A stretch of DNA of 64,000 nucleotides. Origin: Symbiodinium natans. Its lineage: Eukaryota; Sar; Dinophyceae; Suessiales; Symbiodiniaceae. This document shows positions 44,509 to 55,049 of this stretch, in pieces. Position 1 is the first letter of the stretch; every line of letters begins with the position of its first letter. Made by a program: the position numbers and the translations under genes. The notes beneath the pieces are model-generated. The model had not been told where the DNA came from, made no database searches, and saw only the letters and a program-made list of their open reading frames with translations. The stretch lies in the NCBI GenBank assembly GCA_905221605.1, contig CAJNDS010000047.1, forward strand, positions 62,001 to 126,000. The letters run 5' to 3'.

Positions 44509-44614
44509 TGCCCAGTAACCAAGGCTTAAAAAGGGTGCCCGTTTTTGCTTAAAGGGGTTTATAAGGGAACTTAAACCCCCCCCAAAAAAAAGGGAATAAG
44601 GGTACTACTGGGCA
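44509..44614. mobile_element. MITE B copy 2
   Basis: 106 bp with terminal inverted repeat CTAGGCTGCCCAGTA (left, including six flanking bases) against TACTGGGCATCCTAG (right): 14 of 15 positions pair. Internal sequence matches copy 1 at 24,559 almost throughout. Confidence 0.88.
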
Positions 44615-46217
44615 TCCTAGTGAAGAGTTTGACCTTTTGGCAAACCCAAGAAAGCTATGCTAAGGTACCAAGGATCGAAGGGTTCAGCAAGGAGCCGCAC
44701 CCTAATTACGCCCTACACCCAAACCCTAAACCCTAAACCCCAAAATCTAAACCCAAAACCCGAAACCCGTGCTTTGTATCGAATTGGCGGGAAATATGCG
44801 ACCCATCTAAGGGACTGTATATGTACCTGATTCCCAGATCCCCTACAAAGAACCAGCCTCTACCTACACTCTGAACCCTATAAACCCTAAACCCGATAAA
44901 CCCTCTAAACCCTATGAACCCTAAAATGTACGATGGGCTGGGAAGAATTTGCAGCCCGCGCCACTTGGCGAAATTCGGACCACTCGATGAAGCCGCTGCG
45001 GTCCCTTCGCGAGACTGAGGTTTCGGTCTCGGTTTTAGAGTTTTTAGGGCTTAGCGCTAGGGCTTAGGCTTTAGGATTTAGGGTCTAGGGTGGGTTTGTG
45101 GGGTTTGCGGGTTTGCTTCTATCCGGGCACAATGAGAATACTAATGAAAGGCCCGTGCGTTAACTTACTGCCTTTCATTACTATTATTAGTCGTGCGTAC
45201 ACCTTCATGAACAAGACTGTGAATCCGGGGAACGAATCCAGGGCTAAACCCTAAACCCTAAACCCTAAACCCTAAACCCTAAGCCCTAAACCCTAAACTG
45301 GTTCCAAGGTGTGATGCGTTCAACAACTGGCTCATTCTCTTGTTTCCTTTCCGGCGTTCACTTTGTTCACTTACAAAAAAGGCAAGGAATTGGACCTTTG
45401 GGGAAATTCTCATGGCGGTACAAAAAAAACCCCGTTCTCGCGACCATAACCCCCAGTAATAGGATGTCATTGGATTCTCTACGTCCCTAAACCCTAAACC
45501 CTAAACCCTAAACCCCAAACCCCAAACCCCAAACCCTAAACCCTAAAACCTCGATCTGCAGGAAACTTCCCTGGTGAGCAAAAGGATGTGATTCAGGGTT
45601 TAGGGTTTAGGGTTTAGGGTTTAGGGTTCAGGGTTTAGGGTTTATATTTATTGTACCCCCAAAAGGACAACAGGTACATACACTCACCAATATTAAGAAG
45701 GAACCTTACAGACACTCACCAAGAACAGCAATATAAACCCTACTTCAGAAGAGAATAACCCTAAACCCTAAACCATAATACACTAAGTGTGGGGTCCCCA
45801 AACCTGTGCAACCTTCGCTTCCAGAGAGCCCGAAACACGAAACCCCTCCGAACATCCCTAGGGCCCTGCAACCCGAAACCCGGAAACTCCGAACCTCCCA
45901 ATGCCGACTGGAACCCTAAATAGGGTTTAGGGTTTAGGGTTTAGGGTTGAACCCTGAACCCTGACCCTAAACCCTGAACCCCGGCTCTAAGACAGGCGCG
46001 TATCGCAAGACTTGAAAATCCTCTCCAACCTCTCCACCTGGGCTTTGGGGGATTTCCCCCAAACCCTAAACCCTAAACCCTAAACCCTAAGCCCTAAGCC
46101 CTAAGCCCTAAACCCAAAACCCAAAACCCAAAACCGAGGGGCCCTTTCGGGGGCCCTTTTTGGGTGGCTTAGGACTAGAGGTGGAAGATGAGTTGAGGGG
46201 TTCAGGGTTCAGAGGGG
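44615..46217. other. Mosaic with a hairpin, no gene recognised
   Basis: 45,142-45,152 (TAATGAAAGGC) and 45,170-45,180 (GCCTTTCATTA) form an 11-bp stem with a 17-base loop. C-strand arrays at 45,244-45,298, 45,485-45,548 (with three CCCCAAA) and 46,062-46,130 (with CCCTAAG and CCCAAAA blocks); G-strand array 45,594-45,650. At 45,915-45,950 CCCTAAATAGGGTTTAGGG is a back-to-back junction. Confidence 0.65.
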
Positions 46218-46337
46218 TTTAGGGTTTAGGGTTTAGGGTTAGGGTTTAGGGTTTAGGGTTTAGGGTTTAGGGTTTAGGGTTTAGGGTTTAGGGTTTAGGG
46301 TTTAGGGTTTAGGGTTTAGGGTTTAGGGTTTAGGGTT
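46218..46337 (+). repeat. Interstitial telomeric array, about 17 TTTAGGG units
   Basis: 120 bp with a single 6-mer TTAGGG that shifts the phase near 46,240. Confidence 0.97.
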
Positions 46338-46424
46338 CAAGGTTCAGGGTTGGTACTTATGCATTTCCTTCCCAGGAGGCTGCCGGGCTTGCCGGAACTC
46401 AACATCCGGCACTCCGAAGCCCCA

Positions 46425-46525
46425 AACCCTAAACCCTAAGGGTTTAGGGTTTAGGGTTTAGGGTTTAGGGTTTATCGTTTATCGTTTAGGGTTTAGGGTT
46501 TAGGGTGTAGGGTTTAGGGTTTAAA
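46425..46525. repeat. Back-to-back telomeric junction
   Basis: CCCTAAACCCTAA passes directly into GGGTTTAGGGTTTAGGG at about 46,440; the G-strand arm includes two TTTATCG variants and ends at 46,525. Confidence 0.93.
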
Positions 46526-46891
46526 CCCGAACGCCCTAAACCCTAGATGAACTCCCCCTAAGTGGTCCATATATACCCATTTGCAGGGGGTTTGGGGCCC
46601 GAATGCTCCCTGTCGCGTGTCAGTACCCCCATAAAGCTTGAAAACCCTAACCCCCCTCAGCCAGATAACACTACACCCCAACCCCCCCCCAAACATATCC
46701 CTAAACCCTGAACCCTAAACCCTAAACCCTAAACCCTAAACACCCCCAACACCACAAAGGGGACCGCAGGTGGCCCCGACCACTGGGGGGCAGAGGGGGG
46801 GGAGGGGGGAAAGGAGCCCTTAAGCACCTGCCCTTAAATCCCTAGGGTTTAGGGTTGAGGGCTGAGGGTTTAGGGTTTAGGGCTAGACCTT

Positions 46892-46984
46892 GGGATGTTC
46901 CCCCCTATGCTAACAGTCCTTACCGGGGATTCGAATAGGGGTAGAATCCCTACTAAGGACTGCTAGTATAAGGGGGAACATCCC
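46892..46984. mobile_element. MITE C, full copy
   Basis: Arms GGGATGTTCCCCCCTATGCT (start 46,892) and its inverted counterpart ending GGGGGAACATCCC (46,984) extend inward through AGTCCTTA/TAAGGACT: about 30 bp arms in a 93 bp element, non-coding. Confidence 0.85.
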
Positions 46985-47231
46985 ACCCCTCTGAGCCCTC
47001 AACTACGCTGAAAGATTTTTGGCTCCGAGGCCTTAGCCCTGAACGCAAAACTCCGACCTGTCCCGGACGCCCAGGATTTAGGGTTCAGGGTTTAGGGTTT
47101 AGGGTATAAGGTTTATGGTTGCTGTTGTCCTCGTTGTCGTCGTTGTTGTTGGAGGGGGGGGGGGAAGCTAGGTTGGCCCTCCACAGTCCTCTGACAATAT
47201 TTCAAGTATGATCCTCCCAGTAAACCCGCTA
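46985..47231. other. Unique spacer with G run, no gene
   Basis: Short G-strand run 47,080-47,110, GTTGTC repeats near 47,125, G run 47,154-47,163. Confidence 0.6.
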
Positions 47232-47326
47232 CTACTAATTGCTTGGGAACCCCGAAAAAAACTCTTCCTTATTAAGGGCAAGGGATGTTTGTTTGGTATT
47301 CTTTTGGGGTTCTTAAGCAAATGGTA
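47232..47326. mobile_element. MITE A copy
   Basis: Left end CTACTAATTGCTTGGGAACC, right end GGTTCTTAAGCAAATGGTAG; 95 bp, non-coding. Confidence 0.78.
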
Positions 47327-48270
47327 GACTAAGTGCAGAATAAAACATGCCGAAGGCCTACCCAGGTAGGGATCCACATGTTCGTGCCGAAACGGGCGCG
47401 AGAACGCAAACGGACAATGTAGGGCCTATGGGTTTAGGGTTTAGGATTTAGGGCCTAGGGGACCTACGTTGTTAATGGCTAGAACTCTACGTGCACATAC
47501 TTGGCTGCACTTAGGAGGGTAGCGATAAACTAAATGTTTAGCTGCCTTACCAATAAACCCAAAAGGGCCAAGGATCTAAAGTCACAGTAAAGCACCACAA
47601 AGAAATAGTAAGTCAATTAACCATAGCAAAAGAGCAGCAAATCAGGGTCGAGGCTTGATCCCACCCAGCCAACCCTGCACCCTGCAAACCCTGAACCTCA
47701 AACCCTACACCCTCGTCCCCGAGCTCTGAGAACATTTTGGGACCCGGCCCGGACAAAGTCCAGCCTCGCCACAGGCGTCGCACGTTCGGGTTTAGGGTTT
47801 AGGACTGAAAGGGTGTGGGGTTTCGGGCTTAGGGTTTAGGGTAAGATTCATTCAAGCCCCTACGACTTTGGGCTCGGGATGCAGCAATGCAAATCCCGAA
47901 TGAGATAAGGGTAGAGTTTCACTTGTGGAAACTTGTTCTCCGAGCCCCCTGTCAAGTGCACACCCGAAGCACACTATCATCGCCATCGCCAGCCACGTAG
48001 GGCCAGACAACCCTAAACCCTAAACACTAACCCTAAACCCGAAACCCGAAACCCTAAACCCTAAACCCTAAACCCTAAACCGCACCCGGGTCTCCCGGGG
48101 GAACCAGCCTGTGATCTCTTGCATACTGGCGCAGGCGTCGGTCCTTCGTGTCGGTGACGAGCGTCTCCTGTCATGCTTGAGTTTTTTCTTGGCTGCACTT
48201 CGGGTTGAGGGTTTCGGGTTTAGGTTTTAGGGTTTAGGTTTTTTTTTGTGTTTGCTAAAGGGCTTCCTGG
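47327..48270. other. Unique sequence with short runs, no gene
   Basis: Short G-strand runs at 47,428-47,445 and 47,785-47,845; C-strand array 48,010-48,080 with CCCGAAA units. No reading frame of note. Confidence 0.6.
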
Positions 48271-48363
48271 CTTACTTCCCCAAGAACCAAGGGGGAAAAA
48301 GGTAAAACTTTGTTTTCCTAGTAAATAAGGAAACCCAAAAGCTTAAAGCTCAACTATTGGCTA
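48271..48363. mobile_element. Dispersed element F copy 1
   Basis: Shares CTTACTTC, ACCAAGGGGGAAAAAGG, AAGGAAACCCA and TCAACTA in order with 48,911-49,004; no clear terminal inverted repeats. Confidence 0.7.
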
Positions 48364-48489
48364 CGTAAGTTGTTGATTTACGGCCAAGCTTGTAAAGTTT
48401 CTGGGAGGATGCTGATGGGGGTGTGGTCCCAAGCCCGAGGCCCAGGACCCTGACACCATAAACACCTAAAGCTCAAGGCTTGGCGACCC

Positions 48490-48567
48490 TAACCCTAAAC
48501 CCTAAACCCTAAACCCTAAACCGTAAACCGTAAACCCTAAACCCTAAACCCTAAACCCTAAACCCTA
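48490..48567 (-). repeat. CCCTAAA array with CCGTAAA variants
   Basis: About eleven units, two adjacent ones being CCGTAAA. Confidence 0.94.
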
Positions 48568-48676
48568 AAGGTATGCAGCTGCGTGCCGATTGCAGGTGAC
48601 CAAACACGTGCGCGTTTGCGGGCAGGCATCTACTCGCAACGGAAGGGAAGGGCTGATGCCCCAGCCTTTCATTTCG

Positions 48677-48815
48677 GGGTTTAGGGTTTAGGGTTTAGGG
48701 TTTAGGGTTTAGGGTCTAGGGTCTGGGGGGGTAGGGTTTAGGGTTTAGGGTTTAGGGTTTAGGGTTTAGGGTTTAGGGTTTAGGGTTTAGGGTTTAGGGT
48801 TTAGGGTTTAGGGTA
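48677..48815 (+). repeat. Two abutting TTTAGGG arrays
   Basis: Six units, a GTCTGGGGGGG interruption at 48,717-48,731, then about twelve more perfect units. Confidence 0.95.
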
Positions 48816-48910
48816 AATCCACTCTTCGTAAGTCCCTAGAGCGCCACCCTAAACCACCTTCGTTTGAGGCTTGCTGCCTCACGTCATTCTGTTGCGGGCG
48901 AGCCAGAACT

Positions 48911-49004
48911 CTTACTTCTCCAATGACCAAGGGGAAAAAGGTTAAACTCAAATATTCCTACTAAACAAGGAAACCCAGAAAGTTGACAGTTCAACTAATA
49001 ACTA
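48911..49004. mobile_element. Dispersed element F copy 2
   Basis: Homologous over about 94 bp to copy 1, roughly 640 bp away in the same orientation. Confidence 0.7.
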
Positions 49005-49277
49005 AAGGCGAAGTAGGAAACACCTCTCAACCCAAGAACTTGACATCTCCCCGAAACCTAAGAGCCTCGAACCCTGAGCCTTACAACTGCTGGGCTTAGG
49101 GTTCAGGGCGCTACCCCCCAAAGCCCTAATAAACCCTAAGCCTTAGACCCTGAACCCTAAACCCTAAACCCTAAACCCCTAACCTCGAACCCTAAACCCC
49201 CAGACTGGCGCCCTGTGCTAGCCAGGATTGCCTCGACGAATTTGACGGACTGAGACCTTCAAGGCTGACTTTCCCCT

Positions 49278-49406
49278 GAGGGTCCATTTGTGGTACTATT
49301 CTGGATTTATGTACCCAGAAACCCTAAACCCTAAACCCTGAACCCTAAACCCTGAAACCTGAACCCTAAACCCTAATTCCATAACAGTACCTACAAATGG
49401 ACCCTC
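49278..49406. mobile_element. Foldback element with telomeric core
   Basis: Arm GAGGGTCCATTTGTGGTACT (from 49,278) is inverted at 49,379-49,406 (AGTACCTACAAATGGACCCTC-like). Between the arms are about seven CCCTAAA/CCCTGAA units. Confidence 0.8.
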
Positions 49407-49418
49407 TAGGTTTGGTTA

Positions 49419-49470
49419 TGGGCTCTTAGTAGGGAATGCGGCATTTATAGGTACCTTATAGTTGCCTTAT
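49419..49470 (-). repeat. Dispersed repeat piece shared with 421-480
   Basis: CTTAGTAGGGAATG followed by a GGTACCTTATAGTTG match, inverted relative to the copy at 421-480. Confidence 0.65.
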
Positions 49471-49603
49471 CCCTAAACCCCAAACCCTAAACCCTATTTC
49501 ATATAGAATATAAGGGGGTGCCTGGTTCCCTCATTCCCTCGGACGACCTAGTAGGTTTAGTGAATTATGGGTTTGGGGTAGACTCAAACTTGGTATCCCT
49601 AAA

Positions 49604-49665
49604 CCCTAAACCCTAAACCCTAAACGCTAAACGCTAAACGCTAAACGCTAAACGCTAAACGCTAT
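49604..49665 (-). repeat. CCCTAAA to CGCTAAA variant array
   Basis: Three CCCTAAA units then six CGCTAAA units in a row: a homogenised variant block. Confidence 0.93.
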
Positions 49666-49977
49666 TCTAACCCTCATTGCGGCCACTTGCGCACCTGGGC
49701 GCGAGCGTGATTTTGACACGCAGGGAGGGTCGAAGGGAGGCGATCGCCGCGGAACTTCCTGGGTGCCACCCTTCGTGACCGCATGAACCCAAAAAGGGCT
49801 TAGGGGTTTAGGGTTTAGGGCTTTGATTAGGGTTTAGGGCCCATATACCTGGACATGAATTATCCCAAGGACCTCGACAGAATCCTCCTTCCTCCCAACG
49901 TTGGAACTAAAGGTGTGAGTATAGTATTCGGCCAACACAACGGAGCCTTACGTCTACGTAGGCTACCCCCAAAACTG

Positions 49978-50111
49978 CTACTTGCTTAAGAACCCCCCCC
50001 CCCAAAAAAAAAAACAGAAATAATCCCTATATTGCCCAAAACAATTTCCCTATGTTACCCTTACAATGAAGAAGGTCTTTCATGTTTTGGGGGTTCTTAA
50101 GCAATTGGTAG
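49978..50111. mobile_element. MITE A, full copy
   Basis: 134 bp with ends CTACTTGCTTAAGAACCCCC and GGGGGTTCTTAAGCAATTGG+TAG. The interior has CCCTATATTGCCC and CCCTATGTTACCC. The cleanest copy of the family. Confidence 0.88.
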
Positions 50112-51003
50112 AAAACAAACAGGACTACTTCAGTTTAGGGCAGGCCTACAATCGGCACTTGGCAAGAAACATTCCGCATCTTTGGCTGTGAGTAGCGGGA
50201 CCATAGCAAGGGACTGCGTAACTACCCACGAAACTCCAAACCAAACCTAGCTTTCACTTGCGCCCCCAAAGGGACCAAACCCTACACCAAACTCACTTCC
50301 AGGTCTCCGCGCCAAAGGAGAAACTCTTCAAAAGTAACCTGCGCACATCGGAGGGGTACGGTACTCCACAGGGTGCATCGTCTAGATCCGCCAGCCCATA
50401 AAGCCTAAACTTTAAACCCCTAAACGCTGCCCAAAAAAGCACCAGAAACTCCCAGGCGTGTGGAGGTTAGGGTTCGAAGATTATCGAAACCCAACACCAC
50501 CAAAAGCACCCTGCCCTGAATCCTAAACACCTGCGCATGCTCAAGGAGGGTTTCACGGTAGAGCCTCAATAGAGCTCAGGGTCTACGGCGGCTGAGGCAT
50601 GTAGAAACATCTATAAGCCGTAAATGAATCCCCCAAACCCTCTCATGAACACCCACAGGCTCGACAGCCCAATTCCTCACCCCTCACGCAGGCTTTATGT
50701 CCTTATCTATATATGATAATAATAATAATAATATTAATAATAATAATAATAATAATCTTAGTAGGAACCCAGTGTTATACCTAAACCCCAAACCCCCAAA
50801 CCCCCAAACCCCAAACCCTAAAACCCTAAACACTAAACCCTAAACCCTAAACCCTAAACCCCGAAACCCCAGACCCTAAACCCTAAACCCCCACACCCCA
50901 ATCTGGAACCCAACCTTCAACACAAAAACGCTCCGCCATAACATCTCAGCCTCGCCATTCTGAAGATGGTCGGCAGAGCCTCAGATCGTTGATTCCCAGG
51001 TTG
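50112..51003. other. Unique sequence, AAT microsatellite, no gene
   Basis: 50,708-50,757 is (AAT)n-like. 50,780-50,892 is a mixed CCCCAAA/CCCTAAA tract. The rest is unique without a convincing frame. Confidence 0.6.
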
Positions 51004-51090
51004 CCCTAAACCCTAAACCCTAAACCCTAAACCCTAAACCCTAAACCCTAAACCCTAAACCCTAAACCCTAAACCCTAAACCCTAAACCC
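51004..51090 (-). repeat. Interstitial telomeric array, 12 CCCTAAA units
   Basis: Perfect 87 bp array. Confidence 0.97.
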
Positions 51091-51205
51091 CTAGGACTGA
51101 ACGAGGGCGTCGCTCGTGCTGCGGTTCAGCAGGGAGCCCCACAACAAGGGGGGATCAGAATACTATGCTTCGAAGAAACGCGGGCGCGAAAACAAACTTA
51201 CAGAC

Positions 51206-51385
51206 CGGTTTAGGGTTTAGGGTTTAGGGCTAGGGTTTAGGGTCTATAGGGTCTAGGGTCTAGGGTCTAGGGTCTAGGGTTTAGGGTTTAGGGTTTAGGG
51301 TTTAGGGTTTAGGGTTTAGGGTTTAGGGTTTGGGGTTTGGGGTTTAGGGTTTAGGGTTTAGGGCTAGGGTTTAGGGTCTAGGGCA
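51206..51385 (+). repeat. TTTAGGG array with TCTAGGG blocks
   Basis: A block of four or five TCTAGGG units (51,240-51,282) followed by about ten TTTAGGG/TTTGGGG units. Confidence 0.93.
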
Positions 51386-51839
51386 ACTTGCGGCTGGTCG
51401 TTGGCAACTTCCCATGAGGCAGGCGCCGGATTTGAACCGAGTCGTCCTTTGTCATCAGGTCCTGAAAGCCCTGTATCTCCACTCCGGGATTTGGGTTTAG
51501 GGTTTAGGGCTTAGGGTTTAGGGTTTAGGGATAAATCCTGAACAAGGTTTAGGGTTTGGGGGAGTCCTAATTTCCTGAACAAGGAATATGGGAATAGGAA
51601 TTGGGAGAACACAACACCGAAAGGACACGACCCTGAAGAACGAGGCCTCATGGGCCCAATTCAGACAGCAGTCCAGGGTTCAGGGTCTATAGGGTATAGG
51701 GTCTATAGGGTTTAGGGTTTAGGGTTTTAGGGTGTAGGGTTTTAGGGTTTAGGGTTTAGGCAAACGGCTGCCCCCCATCCTCCGTCCAACCCAACCCCTC
51801 CCGCCGCAAAAGGGAAAGAAATTCTCTCGGCGCTGCGCA
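51386..51839. other. Mosaic, no gene
   Basis: Short runs at 51,494-51,530 and 51,680-51,760 (with TATAGGG variants) and unique spacers. Confidence 0.65.
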
Positions 51840-52790
51840 CGCATTGTTTTCAGAAAGCCACTTCATGAAAAGCCACTCTTCTCGAAAAGCCACTTTGCTC
51901 GAAAAAATCTTTCTCGAAACGACTCTTCTCTCGAAAAGCAACTTTTTGCGAAGAGTTGCTTTTCTCGCGGAGCCGTGCGCTCTTTTTGACAAACCGCCTT
52001 TCTCGAACAGCCACTTTTCTGGACAAGCTACTTTTCTCGAAAAGTGACTTTTCTTGCAGCGCCGTGATTTTCGCGAAGCCACTTTCCAGCCTCTCTCAGT
52101 TGCAAGCACCAAATCAAAGCTTGCATGTGCGCTCAAAAGCCAATAGCTGTTTCCATTCCACGTGGAACCCACTTTCCTCGAAAGGTCACGTTGCCCGAAA
52201 AGCCACGTTTCGAGAGAAGTGACCTTGGTCGCGGCACTGTGCACGCTATTATTTGTTCCCGTTTGCTTTGTTAAAATTTGCTTTCGAACGCCCACCTTTC
52301 TCGAAAGGCCACTCTTTGTGAACGGCTACGACTTCTTGCACAAATTTATTTGTTCTTGTGGCATTGTGTGAGCAGTTGCTTGAAAAGGCAGTTATTTTGG
52401 AGGCGATCTTCTCGAAAAGGCAATTTCTGTTCAACGTTTCGTTTTGAACATCCCAAGTGTCTTTTCTCGTGTTGTGTGTGTGGAGTTTGCTTGTGCAACC
52501 ACTTCTCTCGCTGTCCTGGACAGCTGCTTGAAAGCCGTACGCAGTAGCGCCCTTGCGGGTTTAGGGTTCAGGGTTCAGGGTCAGAGGTTCTGTTGGTTGC
52601 TCTGGTGGGCGCCGTGTCACACAGCGCCGACGCGTCGCATGTGCGGTGTTCAGAAAAGGTCTTGTCGAGAAGCCAGGACGCGGCGCGCGCAACGCCGTGA
52701 GAAAAGTCACTTTGTGATAACAGGCGGCTTTTCTGGAAAAGTTGCTTTTCGGGACCATTTCACCCGCAACATCAAAGTCTGCCACACGCC
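51840..52790. repeat. Dispersed TTCTCGAAAAGCCACTTT repeat block
   Basis: Dozens of diverged copies of CTCGAAAAGCCACTTT, some inverted (AAGTGACTTTTC), spaced irregularly over 950 bp; adjacent inverted copies form small hairpins (for example near 51,945-51,970). A 179-codon minus frame (52,295-51,756) and several plus frames come from this repetition; the encoded SRKVAFREEWLF-like repeats have no known fold, so I do not call a gene. Confidence 0.75.
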
Positions 52791-53092
52791 AGCACAGGGT
52801 ACCCCCCCTCCCACCTACATGTACCCAATACTATAACCCTTGTTCTCGGAGCCCTCATCATCATAGGTCATAGGAAGCCCCAGAAACTGCTGGCCCGACT
52901 GTCCACCCATGAAGTGTGGTTCTTATTACCAGTCTAGTATCCCCAAGAAGACACTAAGTATACACACTCACCAATATTTATGAGGAACCCTAAGCCCTAA
53001 ACCCCAAACCCTGCCCCAAAAACCTAAAACCTAAGCCCTGAACCCCAAACCCCAAAACCTAAACCCTGAACCCCCTAAACCCTGAACCCCAA
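52791..53092. other. Unique spacer and degenerate CCCTAAA run
   Basis: No gene. 52,985-53,092 has CCCTAAG, CCCCAAA and CCCTGAA variants. Confidence 0.65.
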
Positions 53093-53156
53093 ACCCTAAA
53101 CCCTAAACCCTAAACCCTAAACCCTAAACCCTAAACCCTAAACCCTAAACCCTAAA
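53093..53156 (-). repeat. Interstitial telomeric array, 9 CCCTAAA units
   Basis: Perfect right half of a longer degenerate tract. Confidence 0.95.
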
Positions 53157-53263
53157 TACACCCAGCAATCTCATAAGCCAAGGTGCAAAGTGCGGCCACT
53201 CGAAGCGAAGCAGGAATCCTCCGATGGCATGGACAGCCGTGGGTTTGCACTACTCCCATTTGG

Positions 53264-53355
53264 GGTTTAGGGTTTAGGGTTTAGGGTTTAGGGTTTAGGG
53301 TTTAGGGTTTAGGGTTTAGGGTTTAGGGTTTAGGGCTTAGGGCTTAGGGTTTAGG
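53264..53355 (+). repeat. Interstitial telomeric array, about 12 TTTAGGG units
   Basis: Perfect to 53,331, then CTTAGGG variants. Confidence 0.96.
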
Positions 53356-54520
53356 GACTAAGGCGCCATCCGAACTCCAAATGCCTCAAGCCGTATGCGG
53401 GTTGGTGGTCTCTTTAGGTAGGGTTTCTGTTCTATAGGGGCCTTATATTGGGGTTCTCATTAGGGTATCTAGGGGCTATACTAAGGTAAAGAGGCCACCG
53501 GCCGTATAACTCAAACCCTAAAGCCCCGAAAGCCCCCAAAGACTTAACACCCCAAAAGCCCTATAGCGCCCTAAAAACATACAGTCCCTAAAGCCCGTCA
53601 AAGCACCAAAACACAATTTTTTCCCTAAGAGCCAACTGGCTGGGATCCTATGCAGCGGCCTCGGCATCTAGGGTTTAGGGGGCTTAGGGTTTGTGTAGGG
53701 ACTAGGGATTAGGTTTTTAGGGTTTAGGACTGAGAGCCTCAGGGGTTTTGGAAGGTTTAGGCTAAGCCCCTTGAACCCAAGCCGTACTAGTAAAGCCAGA
53801 AAACCTCTCTACGATGACTGCCGTTCGCCACGGTATAGACCCCCAAATCTAAGCGATCGAAGGATGGGTTTAGGGATTAGGGATTAGGGATTAGGGTTTT
53901 AGGGTTTAGGGTTTAGGGTTTTAAGCCCTAAGCCCTACACCCCGCAACGTTGCATCCCACTTTGGGCTTCGGGTTTGGGGTTCAGGGTTTAGGGTTTTCG
54001 GGCTACGGGGTTATGAATCTCTTCAGCGCTGCCTGCCCAGGGGTCACCCTAAATAAACCTCAAGCCCCAAACGCCCCAAAGCTGAACCCTTAAGCCTTAA
54101 GCCCTAAACCCTAACCCTAACCTTTGTCCCTAAACCCTAACCTAAACCCTACACCCTAAAGCCCAAAACTTACACCCTAAAGCAAAGTGGGCCTTCTTCC
54201 TCAGAACCGAAGCTGTCTAGCCGATCGCTTCTGTTTAGCCCCCCTACACTTGAAAACCTTATGATATACCGTGGGGCTGAGGGTGTAGGGTTTAGGCTTT
54301 AGGGTTTTAGGGTTTTAGGGTTCTAGGGTCTTAGGGCTTTAGGGTTTTAGGGTTTAGGGTTTTAGGGTTATAGGGTTTAGGGCTTAGGGTTTGGGCTTGG
54401 GGCTAACCTAGAACCGGCTCTCAAACACTTCGCCAAGCGTCGGCTGGTTCGGCGCCAGGTTACATCGCTTCCTGAGACGTTTTCGGCTTGGGCTTCAGGT
54501 CGAAGAGTTCGGGTCGGAGG
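53356..54520. other. Mosaic, no gene recognised
   Basis: Degenerate runs near 53,868-53,930 (GGGATTA units), 54,090-54,185 (CCCTAAC/CCCTACA) and 54,285-54,395 (GGGTTTTA units). Confidence 0.65.
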
Positions 54521-54597
54521 TTTAGGGTTTAGGGTTTAGGGTTTAGGGTTTAGGGTTTAGGGTTTAGGGTTTAGGGTTTAGGGTTTAGGGTTTAGGG
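54521..54597 (+). repeat. Interstitial telomeric array, 11 TTTAGGG units
   Basis: Perfect 77 bp array. Confidence 0.97.
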
Positions 54598-54728
54598 TGT
54601 GGTTGGGATCCCAAAAGTCCCCACTAAGAGCCAGTAAGCCCGGGCCTTCGTTGGTTGCCGTTTGCCGTATCCGAAAACCAAGGGTGCAGAAGGGGGATTC
54701 TCGGGGGCTTCGGGGTCCAAGCTGTGGC

Positions 54729-54773
54729 GGTTTAGGGTTTAGGGTTTAGGGTTTAGGGTTTAGGGTTTAGGGT
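54729..54773 (+). repeat. Interstitial telomeric array, 6 TTTAGGG units
   Basis: Perfect, ending GGGTGAGGG. Confidence 0.95.
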
Positions 54774-55049
54774 GAGGGTGACCGAGTGTCTAGATTCCTT
54801 GATCCACGGGTAGAAGATACCCTCAAAAGTACGAACGAAGTTTTAGGGTGCATCGTGATTTCAACACGTGCACCACACACTCAAAGGATTTAGGATTTAG
54901 GGTTTAGGATTTAGGGTTTAGGGGGGGCTACACGCAAAAGCTTGCATAGGGTTTGAGAGAGTTCCCCCCATACCCTCACCCCGAACTTTCCTCCTCCAAA
55001 GCCCGAGGCCCCGAAAAGCCGCATTCAACCAAATCGCAGACCCTAAGCC

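Noticed and set aside
51420..51470. tRNA-like T-arm (GGTTCAAATCC on the minus strand)
   Set aside because: The flanking 5-bp stem does not pair fully and no matching acceptor or D-arm is visible upstream.
51756..52295. 179-codon minus-strand frame as a gene
   Set aside because: Encoded sequence is just the CTCGAAAAGCCACTTT repeat translated; kept as a repeat pending period-3 evidence.
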